Shown here one piece after another: positions 30,295-41,629 of a stretch of 64,000 nucleotides of DNA. A program made the position numbers and the translations under genes. The notes under the pieces are model-generated. The model searched no databases, was not told the origin of the DNA, and worked only from the letters and a program-made list of their open reading frames with translations. The stretch spans positions 135,921,348 through 135,985,347 of the forward strand of contig OY755038.1 of NCBI GenBank assembly GCA_963576565.1, given 5' to 3'. Position 1 is the stretch's first letter. Each line of letters starts with the position of its first letter. Source of the DNA: Aspidapion aeneum (Eukaryota; Arthropoda; Insecta; Coleoptera; Brentidae).

Positions 30295-31298
30295 AGTTTT
30301 TAATTTATCTTCGCTGGAAAAACTCAGAGAACCTTACTGTCAATAAGGTAATGTCAACCAAAGTATGATTAGTGAGGACATGGTCAAACAGGCAATCAAA
30401 AAATTAAAGCCGAAAAAATCAACAGGTATGGATAATATCCCTTCCTACATATAAAGGGTTGTTCAGAATTCTTAATAAAACCTATTGCTTATATTTTTAC
30501 TTTGGCGTTACAGAGCAAAACTTTCCCTAAAAGACTTAAAGATGCAGGTATTGTCCCCGTTTTTAAGGGCAACAGTGAGAGAGATATCAAAAACCTATAG
30601 GCCAATAAGCATTTTAAACTCATTGGCTAAGATTTTTGAGACTATACTCTATAATGACCTTTTTAATAATATAAAAGACAAAATTGCCACTGAGCAACAT
30701 GGATTTGTTTCTGGCAAGTCAAGAGTCTCTAATTTATGTAAATTTACTACATACGCTTTTGAGGCTTTAAGCAAACAAGGACAACTAGATACAATCTATA
30801 CAGACTGCGCTAAGGCGTTTGATCTGGTTGACCATGAAATCATAATCAAACGACTTGCAGAACTGGGTTTTTCTGAGCAAACTTGTCAATTTTTATTTCA
30901 TATCTCTCAGACCGGACACATAGTGTAAAAATAGGAAATTCATATTCTGAACCATACTTTGCAACTTCTGGAGTGCCTCAGGGGAGTAATGTTGGTCCAA
31001 TGTTATTTATTATATTTATTAACACACTTATAAGCCGTGTTAAATACTCATCTTGCTTGATTTTTGCAGATGATTTAAAAATTGTAAGATTGTAATTACA
31101 CTAGCAGATTCCATCCAGCTACATGAAGATTTAGACTCTGTGGCTGACTGGTTTTTGCAGAATAAAATGCGCCTTAACACAAATAAGTGTGTCGCCGTTA
31201 CATATACAAGAAAAGTAAATCCTATTAAATTTGGGTACTCCATTAACAATGCTATTTTACAGAGAAAAAAAAGAAATGAAGGATCTGGGTGTATATAT
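30295..31298 (+). pseudogene. Jockey-type LINE reverse transcriptase, 5' part
   Basis: Fragment of a non-LTR reverse transcriptase, 5' truncated. Across two or three frames it shows AIKKLKPKKSTGMDNIPS, YRPISILNSLAKIFE, EQHGFVSGKS, TDCAKAFDLVDHEII, SGVPQGSNVGPMLF and IFADDLKIV. Stops near 30454 and frameshifts near 30560 and 30920 show decay. It is interrupted at 31298 by BEL/Pao 2 and resumes at 37917 in the middle of the phrase DLGVY, which proves that both parts were one element. Confidence 0.88.
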
Positions 31299-31769
31299 TG
31301 TTAGTCCACGGTTAGAAAAACGTTAAATGCAATGGACTGTAAATATTTTAATTAATGAAAGCGCGAACCAACATAAATATTGATATGAATTACGAAATAA
31401 TCAAACGTCCATAGGTAAAATATTGGTGTCACACAACGGTAATCAGAACAAATGCACTCACCAGTTTTGCAGCCACTTTCTCCTCGTTCCAAGGGGCCCC
31501 TGAATGGATCTAATGATGTCACCACGTAGCTGAAGGGTTGAAGTTTCTAGTTCTATGCTTCAGTACACAAAAATCGAGCACTTTCAGGTGTAGATATTTG
31601 AAATAGTTGGAGAACGAAATTAACACGCCATTTTCTCTAGGCGATTGACAAGGATCTCTCTGGTTGTTGGTGCGCATGTCCAAATACGCGGAATGCGCTT
31701 TGTCCTTCATACAGTTGTGTGTTTTTAAAAATATATATAAACAACCGCGAAATTTAGTGGGAGCTAACA
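31299..31769 (-). repeat. BEL/Pao 2, 3' LTR
   Basis: In element sense it starts TGTTAGCTCCC and ends GGACTAACA. The partner is 37441-37911. Confidence 0.95.
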
Positions 31770-31790
31770 TAACTGCCCTCCAAAACACAC
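31770..31790 (-). promoter_or_regulatory. Polypurine tract of BEL/Pao 2
   Basis: In element sense TTTTGGAGGGCAGTTA immediately precedes the 3' LTR; GGAGGG is the purine core expected to prime plus-strand synthesis. Confidence 0.65.
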
Positions 31791-32004
31791 AATTTTAGAA
31801 TCTCAACCGGACAGATATAGATATAAGAAAAAGAATCGACCGATAAATATAAATGAATGAAAACAGATAAGTTTCGTAAGTTTATTTAGATATAACGAAA
31901 TCCCGAAAAAAAGGAAAACAAACAAACATAAAATTCAAAAAAAAAAATAAAAATAAAAAAACCTATTGTAATACCCGGTAAAAGGTAGAAAATTAAAATT
32001 ACTT

Positions 32005-33664
32005 TTAATTTGGCAAGAGGCACAGTTTTACAACTGGCCGCTTATAAACACCGGTAACCGTTTGTACCGTCGCAACACGCACCTGACCGTCCCCGACGGG
32101 ATGCAGTTCGATGACCCGACCGACCGGCCATTTCAAAGGCGATTGAATGTGATCACTTGTTATGATAACCAAATCATTTAATTTGATATTTGGGGACGAA
32201 TCAGCCCACTTGTGTCTCTGTTGTAGCGTATGCAAATACTCTATAGAATACCGTTTCCAAAAATCATTATGTAGTTCTCGAGAGCCGATTTAGGGGAACC
32301 TCGGACAAATCTGACTCCGGAATTTCTGAATTAAGGGGTTCAAGTGTCAAAAAATGCCCAGAGGTAAGAGGTTGAAGATCGTGTGGGTCTGAAGAGGCAG
32401 GAGATAAAGGGCGACTATTAAGTACGGCTTCTTTGCGACAGGTAAGGGTGGACATCTCCATGATAGACAACTTCTGGTCGCCGACAACTCGTACAAAGTG
32501 AGTTTTAAAACTTTTGACGCCAGCTTCTGCCAGGCCATTGAAATGTGGACTGAGAGGAGGTCCCAGATACCAACGAATAGAAAGTCTGGTGGCAGCACTT
32601 CTTGCGTAATCCAGTAATTGGTTACGAAACCCTATAAAATTACTGCCTTGATCTGACCAGCATTGCGTCACGCTCCCGCGTCTGGAAATGAATCGATGAA
32701 ATGCACCTACGAACCCTTCGGTGGACAGTTCCATGGTTAATTCCAAATGCACGCAATGTGTGGCCGTACAGACAAACACACAGACATACGATTTGAAAGC
32801 TTTACAACCACGGTAACGATGAGGAATCACAAAGAAAGGTCCACAAAAGTCGATAGCTACACTCGAAAAAGGTTTAAGTTGATTGATTCGATGAGCGGGA
32901 AGTGAACTCATTATGGGCGGTCTATAGGGTTTAGGGTTGATTCTAAAACATTGCAAGCACTTGGATATGGTTCTTTGAATTGCCCGTCTGGCAGATAATA
33001 TCCAAAATTGCTGTAAAAGCAGATTATGTAATGTTTTAAACCTAGGATGAAGATATTGTCGATGAGCGGACTCGATAAGAAGAGTAGTTAAACGATGGTC
33101 ACTCGAAAGTAAGACGGGGTGTTTTGCAGAATAAGACAAAAGGTCAGATTTTTGTAATCTGCCACCAACTCTAATGATATTATTCTCATCAAGAAAAGGT
33201 GAAAGTTTTCGCAAAGGTTTCGGTATTGGTTTATCCTTAGATAACGCGGAAAAAAGCTCAGAAAAACAAGAACCTTGAGCGCGTTTGATAAGAAGGTGTA
33301 ACGCACTTTGCATCTCACCGGTGGTAGGAAAAACAATATTCTCAAAAATAACTTTTTGGTCCGGCGGCTTAGTGGGTTTTTGATAGGAATGGTTTTGAAA
33401 AAGGTTAACTATTCGAAGGACATAACAAATGATACGTTGAATTTTGGATATAGATGAATATTTGATAAGAAGCTGATCTAAGAAGTTGACATCAATTATC
33501 GCATTGCAACAGACTAATATCTCCGAAATCAATCGGCATTTTTGATTTATGAAAATCGGGCCATTCGTTTTCGGGAGACCACAAAAACGACGGTGCGTTC
33601 CACCACATGTCATGTGATATGAGCTGTGAAGGGGTGGCCCCTCGTGACGCAATATCGGCTGCAT
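32005..33664 (-). pseudogene. BEL/Pao 2 integrase and C-terminal domain
   Basis: The frame at 32267-33664 gives the RNase H-integrase connection, zinc-binding HRQYLHP and CLQCFRIN, then the catalytic core: VAIDFCGPF, WSDQGSNF and HFNGLAEAGVKS with the glutamate kept (codon about 32525-32527). The C-terminal basic domain (LNDLVIITSDHIQ...RPVVKLCLLPN) is in another frame at 32005-32235, a frameshift lying near 32260-32290. A further frameshift near 33500 joins it to the RNase H part. The integrase itself looks intact, unlike the D variant in BEL/Pao 1. Confidence 0.88.
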
Positions 33665-34982
33665 TCAAAGCAGAAGGAATGTAGCGCCACGAGTTTGAGG
33701 GAATGATTTCTTGGATTCTACTGACTCGATTTCCAGCAAAGGTTTGCCAGCGATTAGGAGGGGATGAAAGCCAGTGCAATACGACTTGCGAATCGCAGAA
33801 AGTAACGATATTTGTAAAAGTTATTTTTCCTTCATAGCTAGATAAAACGAAGTCAATTAATTCGCTTAAAAGAAATGCGCCTAGGAGTTCTAGCCTAGCC
33901 AAAGTTTGTGACTTTATAGGCGCGACCCTAGATTTTGCAGATATGACAGATATTTTCCTCTTCTACACGAAAATATACGACGCCTGCGTAGCCTCGAATT
34001 GAAGCGTCACAGAAGCCGATGATTTGACAGGTATTGGTTTTTGACAGTTTGATTTGTCGGGGTAATTGAAAATTGGAAAGAAGCGGGAATTCAGAACGAA
34101 GTTTGTTCCAAGAGTCGATGATAGAAGAATCTGGTTCTTTGTCCCAGCCTATTTTCGATATCCACAACTGTTGCAAAATAAATTTTGCTTGTAGCAACAA
34201 GGGACAAAGAAAACCTAAGGGATCGAAGATTGTTCCTATGACAGATAAAATAGAACGTTTGGTTGGGGGTTTTTCCTTCATTCGGAATTGATAAGAAAAA
34301 ATGTCGTTTTTTGGATGCCATTGAAGTCCTAAAACTTTGATAAAGTGGGGTTCCTCCTTGTCGAAAGAGAGAGGCATTTGACGATCGGACTCTGGCAATG
34401 TTGTCAATAACTCGGGACAATTGCTTGCCCATTTTTTAAGTTCAAATCCTCCCGACTTCCACAAATCATTGAGTTCTGTTTGAAGGGAGAGAGCTTCAGA
34501 AAGCGAAGGGCTAGTTCCCAAGATATCGTCGATATAGATTGACGTTTTCAGAACAGTACTAGTCATAGGAAAACGTTCCTTTTCTCTCTCTGCCAGCTCA
34601 TTTAAGTTACGCATGGCTAGAAAAGGTGAGCATGTCATGCCAAAAGTGACAGTAGAGAGTTCCCCCACTGAAATGGGGCATGTGGAGAAAACCTCCACAA
34701 TATCCTTTGATAAGGACGGTGATAAGGATTGATAAGGACTTGACGGAACATCTGTTTGATATCAGCAATGTAGGCAATAGGATTAAGACGAAACGTAAGG
34801 AGTAAAGAAGCAATATCCTTTTGAAGTTTCGGTCCAGATAACAATGTGTCATTGAGACTAATATTTTTTGGGGTGACTGCCGAACAATCCCAGACTACCC
34901 TTAATTTTGTACTTAAGCTTTCCGGCTTTAGTACGCAATGATGTGCTAAAAAACACGATACGTCGACCTTTGGTTGACTAGA
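33492..34982 (-). pseudogene. BEL/Pao 2 reverse transcriptase and RNase H
   Basis: The reverse transcriptase begins near 34975 (AHHCVLKPESLSTKLRVVW), continues with LLSGPKLQKDIASLLLTFR and ADIKQMFRQVLI, changes frame near 34670, then TFGMTCSPFLA and the catalytic YIDD (codons 34526-34537). RNase H has GFCDASIRGYAGVVYF; a frameshift near 33950 leads to KSQTLARLELLGAFLL, FCDSQVVLHWL and ALNAADIASRG. The catalytic residues are present; only the frame is broken. Confidence 0.88.
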
Positions 34983-37048
34983 TTAAACTAAACTCCTATG
35001 ATTAGAATCGATATAGTCTTGCATGAAACTTGAATAGGCAGTGTACAGATCAGGATGTTTGATTAATCTATTTTCTAGAAGTAAAAATCTACGATAAGCT
35101 TGCGGATAAGTATTTCCTAGGTCAGGGTTTATTTTGTCTTTAAACGGAAGATCTACCATGAATCTACCGCTCGGTTGCCGTAATACACTAGCAGTAAAAA
35201 TTGATTCTGCTTGTTTTTCTTCCTTTGATAAGATTTGTTTTTTAGGCAAATGTTCGATTTCCCAAAACCTAGGGAGAATGACCTCTAAAGGAGGTGAATG
35301 ACTCGTTAAAAAACAACTGGTTCGTTCCGTAAGACTACCTACTTTGTCAACCTTTCCCATGACGAGCCAGCCAAAGATAGTTTCAAGGGCTGAAGGCTGC
35401 CCTACCTGTCCAAGAACCCTGCCCTCCTTGAATATCTGTGCGAATAGCTCGCAACCAATAACCAGGTCCACAGGTCTAGATTTGAAATAAGATGGGTCGG
35501 CAAGTTTAAGGTTTTCCAAGTGTTTCCACTGATTATCGTTCAAAGAGAATGTAGGCATATTGGAACATAGTTGTGGAACAACAATTGCTTCGAAATTAAG
35601 TAAAGGAGTGACTTGTCCTTGTGGCTTAATGTGACATTGAACGAGCCCTTTGGAAGTAAAAGAAGACACCTGATTTAATTCGAATATTTCAGTGGTGTAA
35701 CTTCGCCTAGGAAGATTAAGACGCTGAATACACTTTTCACTGATGAATCCTGTCTGTGATCCAGAATCAAGCAGCGCCCTTACAGGTTGAAAATTTCCGC
35801 AACCGTCCATAACATCTATTATGGCGGTGCATAAAAGAAAGGTACCTGAAGGTCCTGAGGCATTTAATGACACATGAAGATTATTGGCAGGTGGTGTGTG
35901 AATGACAGGACTAGTATCTTGGCTTCCAGACTCTTGATTAGTTTCTAAGATATGAGTTAAAGTGTGGTGCCTTTTACTATCGCAAGTCCTTTATGAATAT
36001 TTTGATTTGCACGTATCTACACCATGCAAGGGATGAAAACACGCTAGACATAATTTTTTCTGCTTGACGAAAGATAGGCGATCGATCGGTGAGAGATCAA
36101 GAAATGTTTGACATTTCGAAAGCACGTGACCTTGATTACACCGGAAACATTTTATTCCCGTACTTGAATTAGTTGAGGTGCCAGCCAGTCCTATAAAAGG
36201 CGAATTGGATGATTTATAGGTAGGCTTTTGCCCAAACTGATTTCGCATAGAATTTGAATTTTGATAGGTAGGCTTTTGCCCAGACTGATTTTGCATAGAA
36301 TTTGATTTTTGATAGATAGGCACCTTTTTGGGTGCTGTTGATTGAGGAGGTGATTCCAAAACTTTACATCTTTTTTCTAGAAATTGAAAAAGTGACTGAA
36401 AAGTGGGAATTTCGGTATTAGTATTGGCGTGACTCATTTCGAAATTTGAACGCGTTGGAATATCCAATTTTTCTAATAAAATGAAAAAAAATAATAAAGT
36501 CCCAACTGTCAACGTCAAAGCTAAGTGATTTTAAAATTTCTAGGGATTCAGAAAAGGTGTCAATTAAATTACGCAATTCTTTAGCTGACTCGTTTTTTAA
36601 GGTGGAGTTCATAATTGAGCTTAAAGCATCATTTGCGAGATCTCGCTTGTTTTGATATCTATTGACTAATTTGTCATAAGCAATTTTATAATTTTGATCA
36701 GATAAGCTAATCCCTGATATCAATTTTAAAGGCTCATCTCGAAAGGGTTGGGGCCTCAACCGGAAATATTTTAGAGTAAACCCCCTTACACGCATAAAAA
36801 TATTTACGAGCTTCTGAAAGGATCGCATCCTGTGTTTTAAACTCCTCATCGTCCGAGTCGTCTATCAACATAATGAAGTCATTATGTGCCAGCATGCATT
36901 TATCGAAGGTTTCATCCAAATCGGCATACCTCACTTGAAACTCGTTTCTCGCTCTTTCATCCTTTTCCGCGGTCTGTGACAACACATAACACTCGGTGAT
37001 CGCAGATAAAAAACCCTTGCGTTTTTGCGCGGCTTTTTTGACAGACAT
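34983..37048 (-). pseudogene. BEL/Pao 2 Gag and aspartic protease
   Basis: Gag starts at the ATG at 37048 (MSVKKAAQKRKG). Frame breaks near 36750 and at a run of eight T near 36490 divide it. Gag motifs: YADLDETFDKC, LRNLIDTFSESLEIL, then zinc knuckles CFRCNQGHVLSKC and CLACFHPLHGVDTC. A single in-frame stop at about 35991 (CKSKYS-stop) separates these from the third knuckle and protease. Protease: ALLDSGSQTGFIS near 35755-35795, VIGCELFAQIF, then a leader into RT ending at stops near 34983. The order and spacing match BEL/Pao 1. Confidence 0.85.
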
Positions 37049-37415
37049 GATTTTACCTTTGAAATGACGAAATTGTCGGTAAATACACAATTAACGCTAA
37101 ATTAATGCTTCTGAAATAGAAAAATGACGAATTGTCGAAAATATGCACTAATTTATCGCAATTGATGAAAATTGTTTTAAATATCGAAATGATATGGTAC
37201 ACACCTATCACACTGAACGTTTGTCTTGTTTGTTTTGATTCCTACTCGCTTTTGTTTATACCACGCGGAGTAGACCCGTTACCATAGCAGCGGACCAAAA
37301 CCAGGTACTGCGCCGACTTTCTCTCTCGACGTTTCAAATACGATACGAAAAATTCAAGGCCGCCTCGGCTTGCAAATAATTATCAATACCGTCGTATGGA
37401 TTTATTATTTAAAAA

Positions 37416-37435
37416 TAATCCGGTTCGAAGGACCA
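37416..37435 (-). promoter_or_regulatory. Primer binding site of BEL/Pao 2, tRNA-Tyr-like
   Basis: In element sense TGGTCCTTCGAACCGGATTA, 5 nt after the 5' LTR. It is complementary to a tRNA 3' end UCCGGUUCGAAGGACCA. From memory animal tRNA-Tyr ends CUCGAAGGACCA, one mismatch, so tRNA-Tyr is the likely primer. Confidence 0.65.
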
Positions 37436-37440
37436 CTTTA

Positions 37441-37911
37441 TGTTAGTCCACGGTAAGAAAAACGTTAAATGCAATGGACTGTAAATATTTTAATTAATGA
37501 AAGCGCGCACCAACATAAATATTGATATGAATTACGAAATAATCAAACGTCCATAGGTAAAATATTGGTGTCACACAACGGTAATCAGAACAAATGCACT
37601 CACCAGTTTTGCAGCCACTTTTTCCTCGTTCCAAGGGGCCCCTGAATGGATCTAATGATGTCACCACGTAGCTGAAGGGTTGAAGTTTCTAGTTCTATGC
37701 TTCAGTACACAAAAATCGAGCACTTTCAGGTGTAGATATTTGAAATAGTTGGAGAACGAAATTAACACGCCATTTTCTCTAGGCGATTGACAAGGATCTC
37801 TCTGGTTGTTGGTGCGCATGTCCAAATACGCGGAATGCGCTTTGTCCTTCATACAGTTGTGTGTTTTTAAAAATATATATAAACAACCGCGAAATTTAGC
37901 GGGAGCTAACA
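37441..37911 (-). repeat. BEL/Pao 2, 5' LTR
   Basis: 471 bp, same length as its partner at 31299-31769. Four substitutions are visible (for example GGTAAG against GGTTAG at the plus-strand start). Confidence 0.95.
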
Positions 37912-37916
37912 TATAT

Positions 37917-38285
37917 GCAGAGCAACTTAAAATTTAATTCACATTATGACTTTGCAATAAACAAGGCTTATAAAAAATTAGGGTTTATTGTCCGCAACTC
38001 CAAAAATTTTAAGCATTTAAGCACAATTACAAAGCTCTATAATGCACTAGTTAGACCTCATTTGGAATATGCATCGGTAATATGGTCTCCTATGGCTCAG
38101 TGTCATAGTGACTGAATTAAACGCATTCAAAAGAAATTTCTCCGATTTATGTACCTCAAAGATAATAATTCCTACCCTATCTGGTTTCTTATCAAAGCAT
38201 GTTAGACACATATAAGTATCAAAAACTCTGTGATAGAAGAAAATACCAGTCTGTAGTCTTTGTTTATTATTTATTAAATAAAGTT
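37917..38285 (+). pseudogene. Jockey-type LINE, 3' part
   Basis: This continues the LINE of 30295-31298. The frame at 37915-38115 reads QSNLKFNSHYDFAINKAYKKLGFIVRNS and LVRPHLEYASVIWSP, the conserved region after the RT of jockey-type LINEs. A stop (TGA at 38113) and a frameshift follow, then RIQKKFLRF and YKYQKLCDRRKY. No poly-A or tandem tail can be identified, so the 3' boundary is approximate. Confidence 0.85.
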
Positions 38286-38826
38286 AAATACCATTGTGTG
38301 TCTAAAGGGATGACTTTCGGGTGAAAATTATATTTCTTCGATTATTTTAGTGAACTGTATACTATAAGCAACTTTCCCAAATATTATAGTTACAGTTTGA
38401 GCGCCATACAAAATCGCAAATTAGAAAAATGGCACCTACCTGGTTCTGACAGTGAAGGAATCTTCGACGGTGTTTTCCAGCCAGCGGGCCCGCTTCTTCT
38501 TGCTTTTTTACCATTCCACATAAAAGCTAGGTTGTTGTTCACTGAATAGTTGTATAATCTGAGGGCACGGCAGTGCCTCGCCAAGTTCGCGCGCCGTAAC
38601 CATCTTTTCTTGAAACATTTCAGCCGATATTTGACCTACCTAAAACTCTACTTCGGAATGAGCTACGAATCTCAAACTTTGCACAGTCGTAGATCTCCAT
38701 GGAGTTAACAACCCGTCCATGGAATTCCATAAAGTAGTAAAGTAGTTACGAAGTTTCAAAAAACGCTGATATTGCCACTCACTCACTCACTCACTCATGT
38801 ATAGATCATCAATATTCTACTGTATT

Positions 38827-40030
38827 TCCAGACATGCTACAATGCTGAAATTTGGCAGACTGATAGAAATTATGACCAAACCACTGGAAAAAATCAAAAA
38901 ACCCCAAAATTTTAATTTACTCCCCTCCCCTATACATTTAAATTTATGTAAAAGTAGCATCGCCAACTTCCAGAAATGCTAAAGAGTTGAGCTTTGGCAG
39001 ACTGATAGGAACTATGATAAAACTATAGGAAAAAATCAGAAAACCCCAAAAATTTCAATTACTCCCCTCTCCTATACATTTAAAGTTATGTAAAAGTAGC
39101 ATCGCCCACTTCCAGAAATGCTAGACAGTTGAGCTTTGGCAGACTGATAGAAACTATGATAAAACTATAGGAAAAAATCAAAAAACATCAAAATTTTCAT
39201 TTACTCTCTAAGTTATGTAAAAGTAGCATTGCCCACTTCAAGAAATGCTAGAGAGTTGACCTTTGGCACACTGATAGGAACTATGATAAAACTATAGGAC
39301 AAAATTAAAACACCCCAAAATTCTAATTTACTTCCCTCCCCTATAAATGAAAAGTTAAGTAAAAGTAACATTGCCTACTTCCAGACATGCTAGAGAGCTG
39401 AATTTTGGAAGATCGATAGTAACTATGATAAAGTTATAGAAAAAAATTAAAACACCCCAAAATTCTAATTTACTTCCTTCCCCTATAAATGTAAAGTTAT
39501 GTAAAAGTAACACTGCCCACTTCTAGAAACGCTAGAGAGCTGAACTTTTTAAGACTGAAAGACAATATGATAAAACTATATGAAAAAATTTAAAAACTCC
39601 AACATTTTAATTTACTTCCCTCTCCTATAAATGTAAATTTATATAAAACTAACATTGCCCACTTCCAGAAACGCTAGAGAGCTGAGCATTGGAATGCCGA
39701 TAGAAATTATGATAAAACCATGGGAAAAAATTTAAAAAGTCCTATATTTTCATTTACTCTCCTCCCCTATAAATGTACCGTTATGTAAAAGTAACATCAC
39801 CCACTTCCAGAAACGCTAGAGAGCTGAGCATTAGAAGACTGATAGGAACTATGATAAAACTATAGGAGAAAATTTAAAAACATGGCAATTTTAATTTATT
39901 TCCCTCCCCTATACATGTAAAGTTATGTAAAATTAACATTGTGCACTTTCAGAAACGCTAGAGAGCTGACCTTTGGAAGGCTGATAGGAACTACGATAAA
40001 ACCATGGAAAAAAATTTAAAAAATCTCAAA
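38827..40030. repeat. 142-bp tandem satellite, about nine units
   Basis: The anchor CTTCCAGAAACGCTAGAGAG recurs near 38827, 38967, 39109, 39236, 39378, 39520, 39661, 39803 and 39946, spacing mostly 141-143 bp. Each unit also has GACTGATAGAAACTATGATA and CCCCTCCCCTATA. The same units occur in inverted orientation at 51690-52500. Confidence 0.9.
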
Positions 40031-40121
40031 AATTTAAGTAAGCCATTGCAACAATATTCCGCATATTTTACTACTTTAAAAATTAAGTATTATCCAATTC
40101 CTTTAAAAAAGAAGTGAAATC

Positions 40122-40481
40122 TTAACAAAAACATTTCATGTAAAAAAAAGCCAAGTACGCGAAAATGGCATTCCGTAAAAAGAATTGAGATAAAAAAACA
40201 GCCAAGTTCCCCAATACAAATTTCAAAATGAAAGGTTCTTACTAGTTTGGAAATATTTTTCTAAGCATGGCTATTACGGCTGTAAATGATTCTTAGGCAC
40301 AGTGCTAATTCAACAAGTTTGGCTGTAATAGCAAAGTTTAAAAAAACATTTCCAAACTAGTAAGAACCTTTCATTTTAAAATTTGTATTGGAGAACTTGG
40401 CTTTACTTTTATCTCAATTCTTTTTACGGAATGCCATTTTCGCGTACTTGGCTTTTTTTTACATGAAATGTTTTTGTTATG
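40122..40481. repeat. Foldback hairpin, arms about 140 bp
   Basis: TAACAAAAACATTTCATG at the left returns inverted at the right. The arms pair over about 140 bp with few changes around a spacer at about 40262-40340, which itself has a smaller inverted repeat (GGCTATTACGGCTG). Confidence 0.85.
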
Positions 40482-40769
40482 TTAGAATTTTATGTTGAGT
40501 TTTAATAGAAATATTGAAGTTTTGTTACGGATATTTTTACACATGGACTTGCTTCAAACCCGGCAACGAGATGAGTCTGTGTCTATTGCGCATGTCACTG
40601 CTACGCGCATTTTAGCTTGGTACCAAAATTTTGAATTTGTATTAAAAGACGAAAAATAATTTAGATAAAGGGTAACAAAGTTGTGTATACATTTTCCGCC
40701 CACTAAAACGAAAGTTTTAAATTAATAAAAATAAATAAAAAGAATTCTTAGCTTCACTGTAAATGAACA

Positions 40770-41620
40770 AAAAAAACCATAAAAAGCTCCTCAAAGCTTA
40801 AGATTTGAGAACCTGTTACGGGGATGAGGTGAGCTTTAATCGATTTGACGCCAGCTTTGGCTAACCCATTAAGATGAGGTCCTGCTGGGACATTAAAGAA
40901 CTAGGATATTTTTAAATGTTGGGTTGGTTGCTTAGAAAGCTCTGAAAGCTCTTTATAAGCTCCCTTAAAATTTGTTGCTGAATCCGAATATACGCTATTA
41001 CAAGATTCACGGGGATAGACAAAGCGTCTAAAAGCTACTATGAAAGCTTCCGACGTTAAGTCTGATACAAGCGCTATGTGGATGGCTCGTGAAACTTCGC
41101 ACACTAAGATAAGAATGTAAGCTTTTTGAGTTTTCATGCCTGGATGACGTGGACCTACAGAAATTTTCACTGGGCCTGCGTAATCAATACAAACATGAGA
41201 AAAGCACTTAACTTGAAAAGTGCGAAAGCTAGGCATGTCTCCCATATAGGGAACGAAAGCTTTAGGATTGACACGAAAGCATCGGATACAATTCGAAAGA
41301 ATTTTTTGTATAACCCTACGGGCTGAAAGAATCCAAAATCTTTGGCGTAGTAAATATAAAACAGTAGTTAAACCAGGATGAAAGTAAGTTTTGTGAATAC
41401 TTTCCACGATAAGCTCGGTGAGCTTACTGTCTCTTGGCAACAAGAGGGGATGTTTTGCATCATAGGAAAGAGTAATTGAATTTCTTAATCGTCCGCCCAC
41501 TCTGACAAAACCCTGCTTATCAAGGAATGGAGCGAGCTTTTGATAAGGTTTAGGTAAAAGCTCGTTTTCCTCTAGTTGAGAAATTATATCTGAAAAATGA
41601 AGATTTTGAACGTATTTTAC
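40770..41620 (-). pseudogene. BEL/Pao 3 integrase fragment
   Basis: Minus-strand frame (main part 40901-41500): GGRLRNSITLSYDAKHPLLL, zinc-binding HKTYFHPG and CIRCFRVN, then VCIDYAGPV (first Asp) and YSDSATNF (second Asp). Beyond a stop near 40900 it continues HLNGLAKAGVKS, where the catalytic glutamate is lysine. The upstream end (LAPFLDKQGF) is cut at about 41620 by a LINE insertion. It belongs to a BEL/Pao lineage distinct from elements 1 and 2. No LTRs are visible. Confidence 0.85.
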
Positions 41621-41629
41621 AAGGACCAG

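Larger units (their letters stand above)
31299..37911 (-). mobile_element. BEL/Pao LTR retrotransposon 2, minus strand
   Basis: A 6613-bp element with 471-bp LTRs and a 5-bp target duplication TATAT (31294-31298 and 37912-37916). Gag, protease, RT, RNase H, integrase and the DUF5641-type tail are all present in the usual order on the minus strand but spread over several frames. The LTRs differ at only four positions by eye, so insertion is recent despite the number of frame breaks. Confidence 0.95.
38553..40481. mobile_element. Satellite-carrying element, Helentron/DINE-1-like
   Basis: The parts in order: a 210-bp conserved block (CTCGCCAAGTTCGCGCGCCG onward), a (CACT)n microsatellite at 38778-38799, nine degenerate tandem units of about 142 bp, and a large foldback end. 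A second copy lies inverted at 51437-52770. Microsatellite plus central tandem repeats plus hairpin end resembles non-autonomous Helentron derivatives such as DINE-1; this is an inference by architecture, and no Rep/helicase frame is present. Confidence 0.55.
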
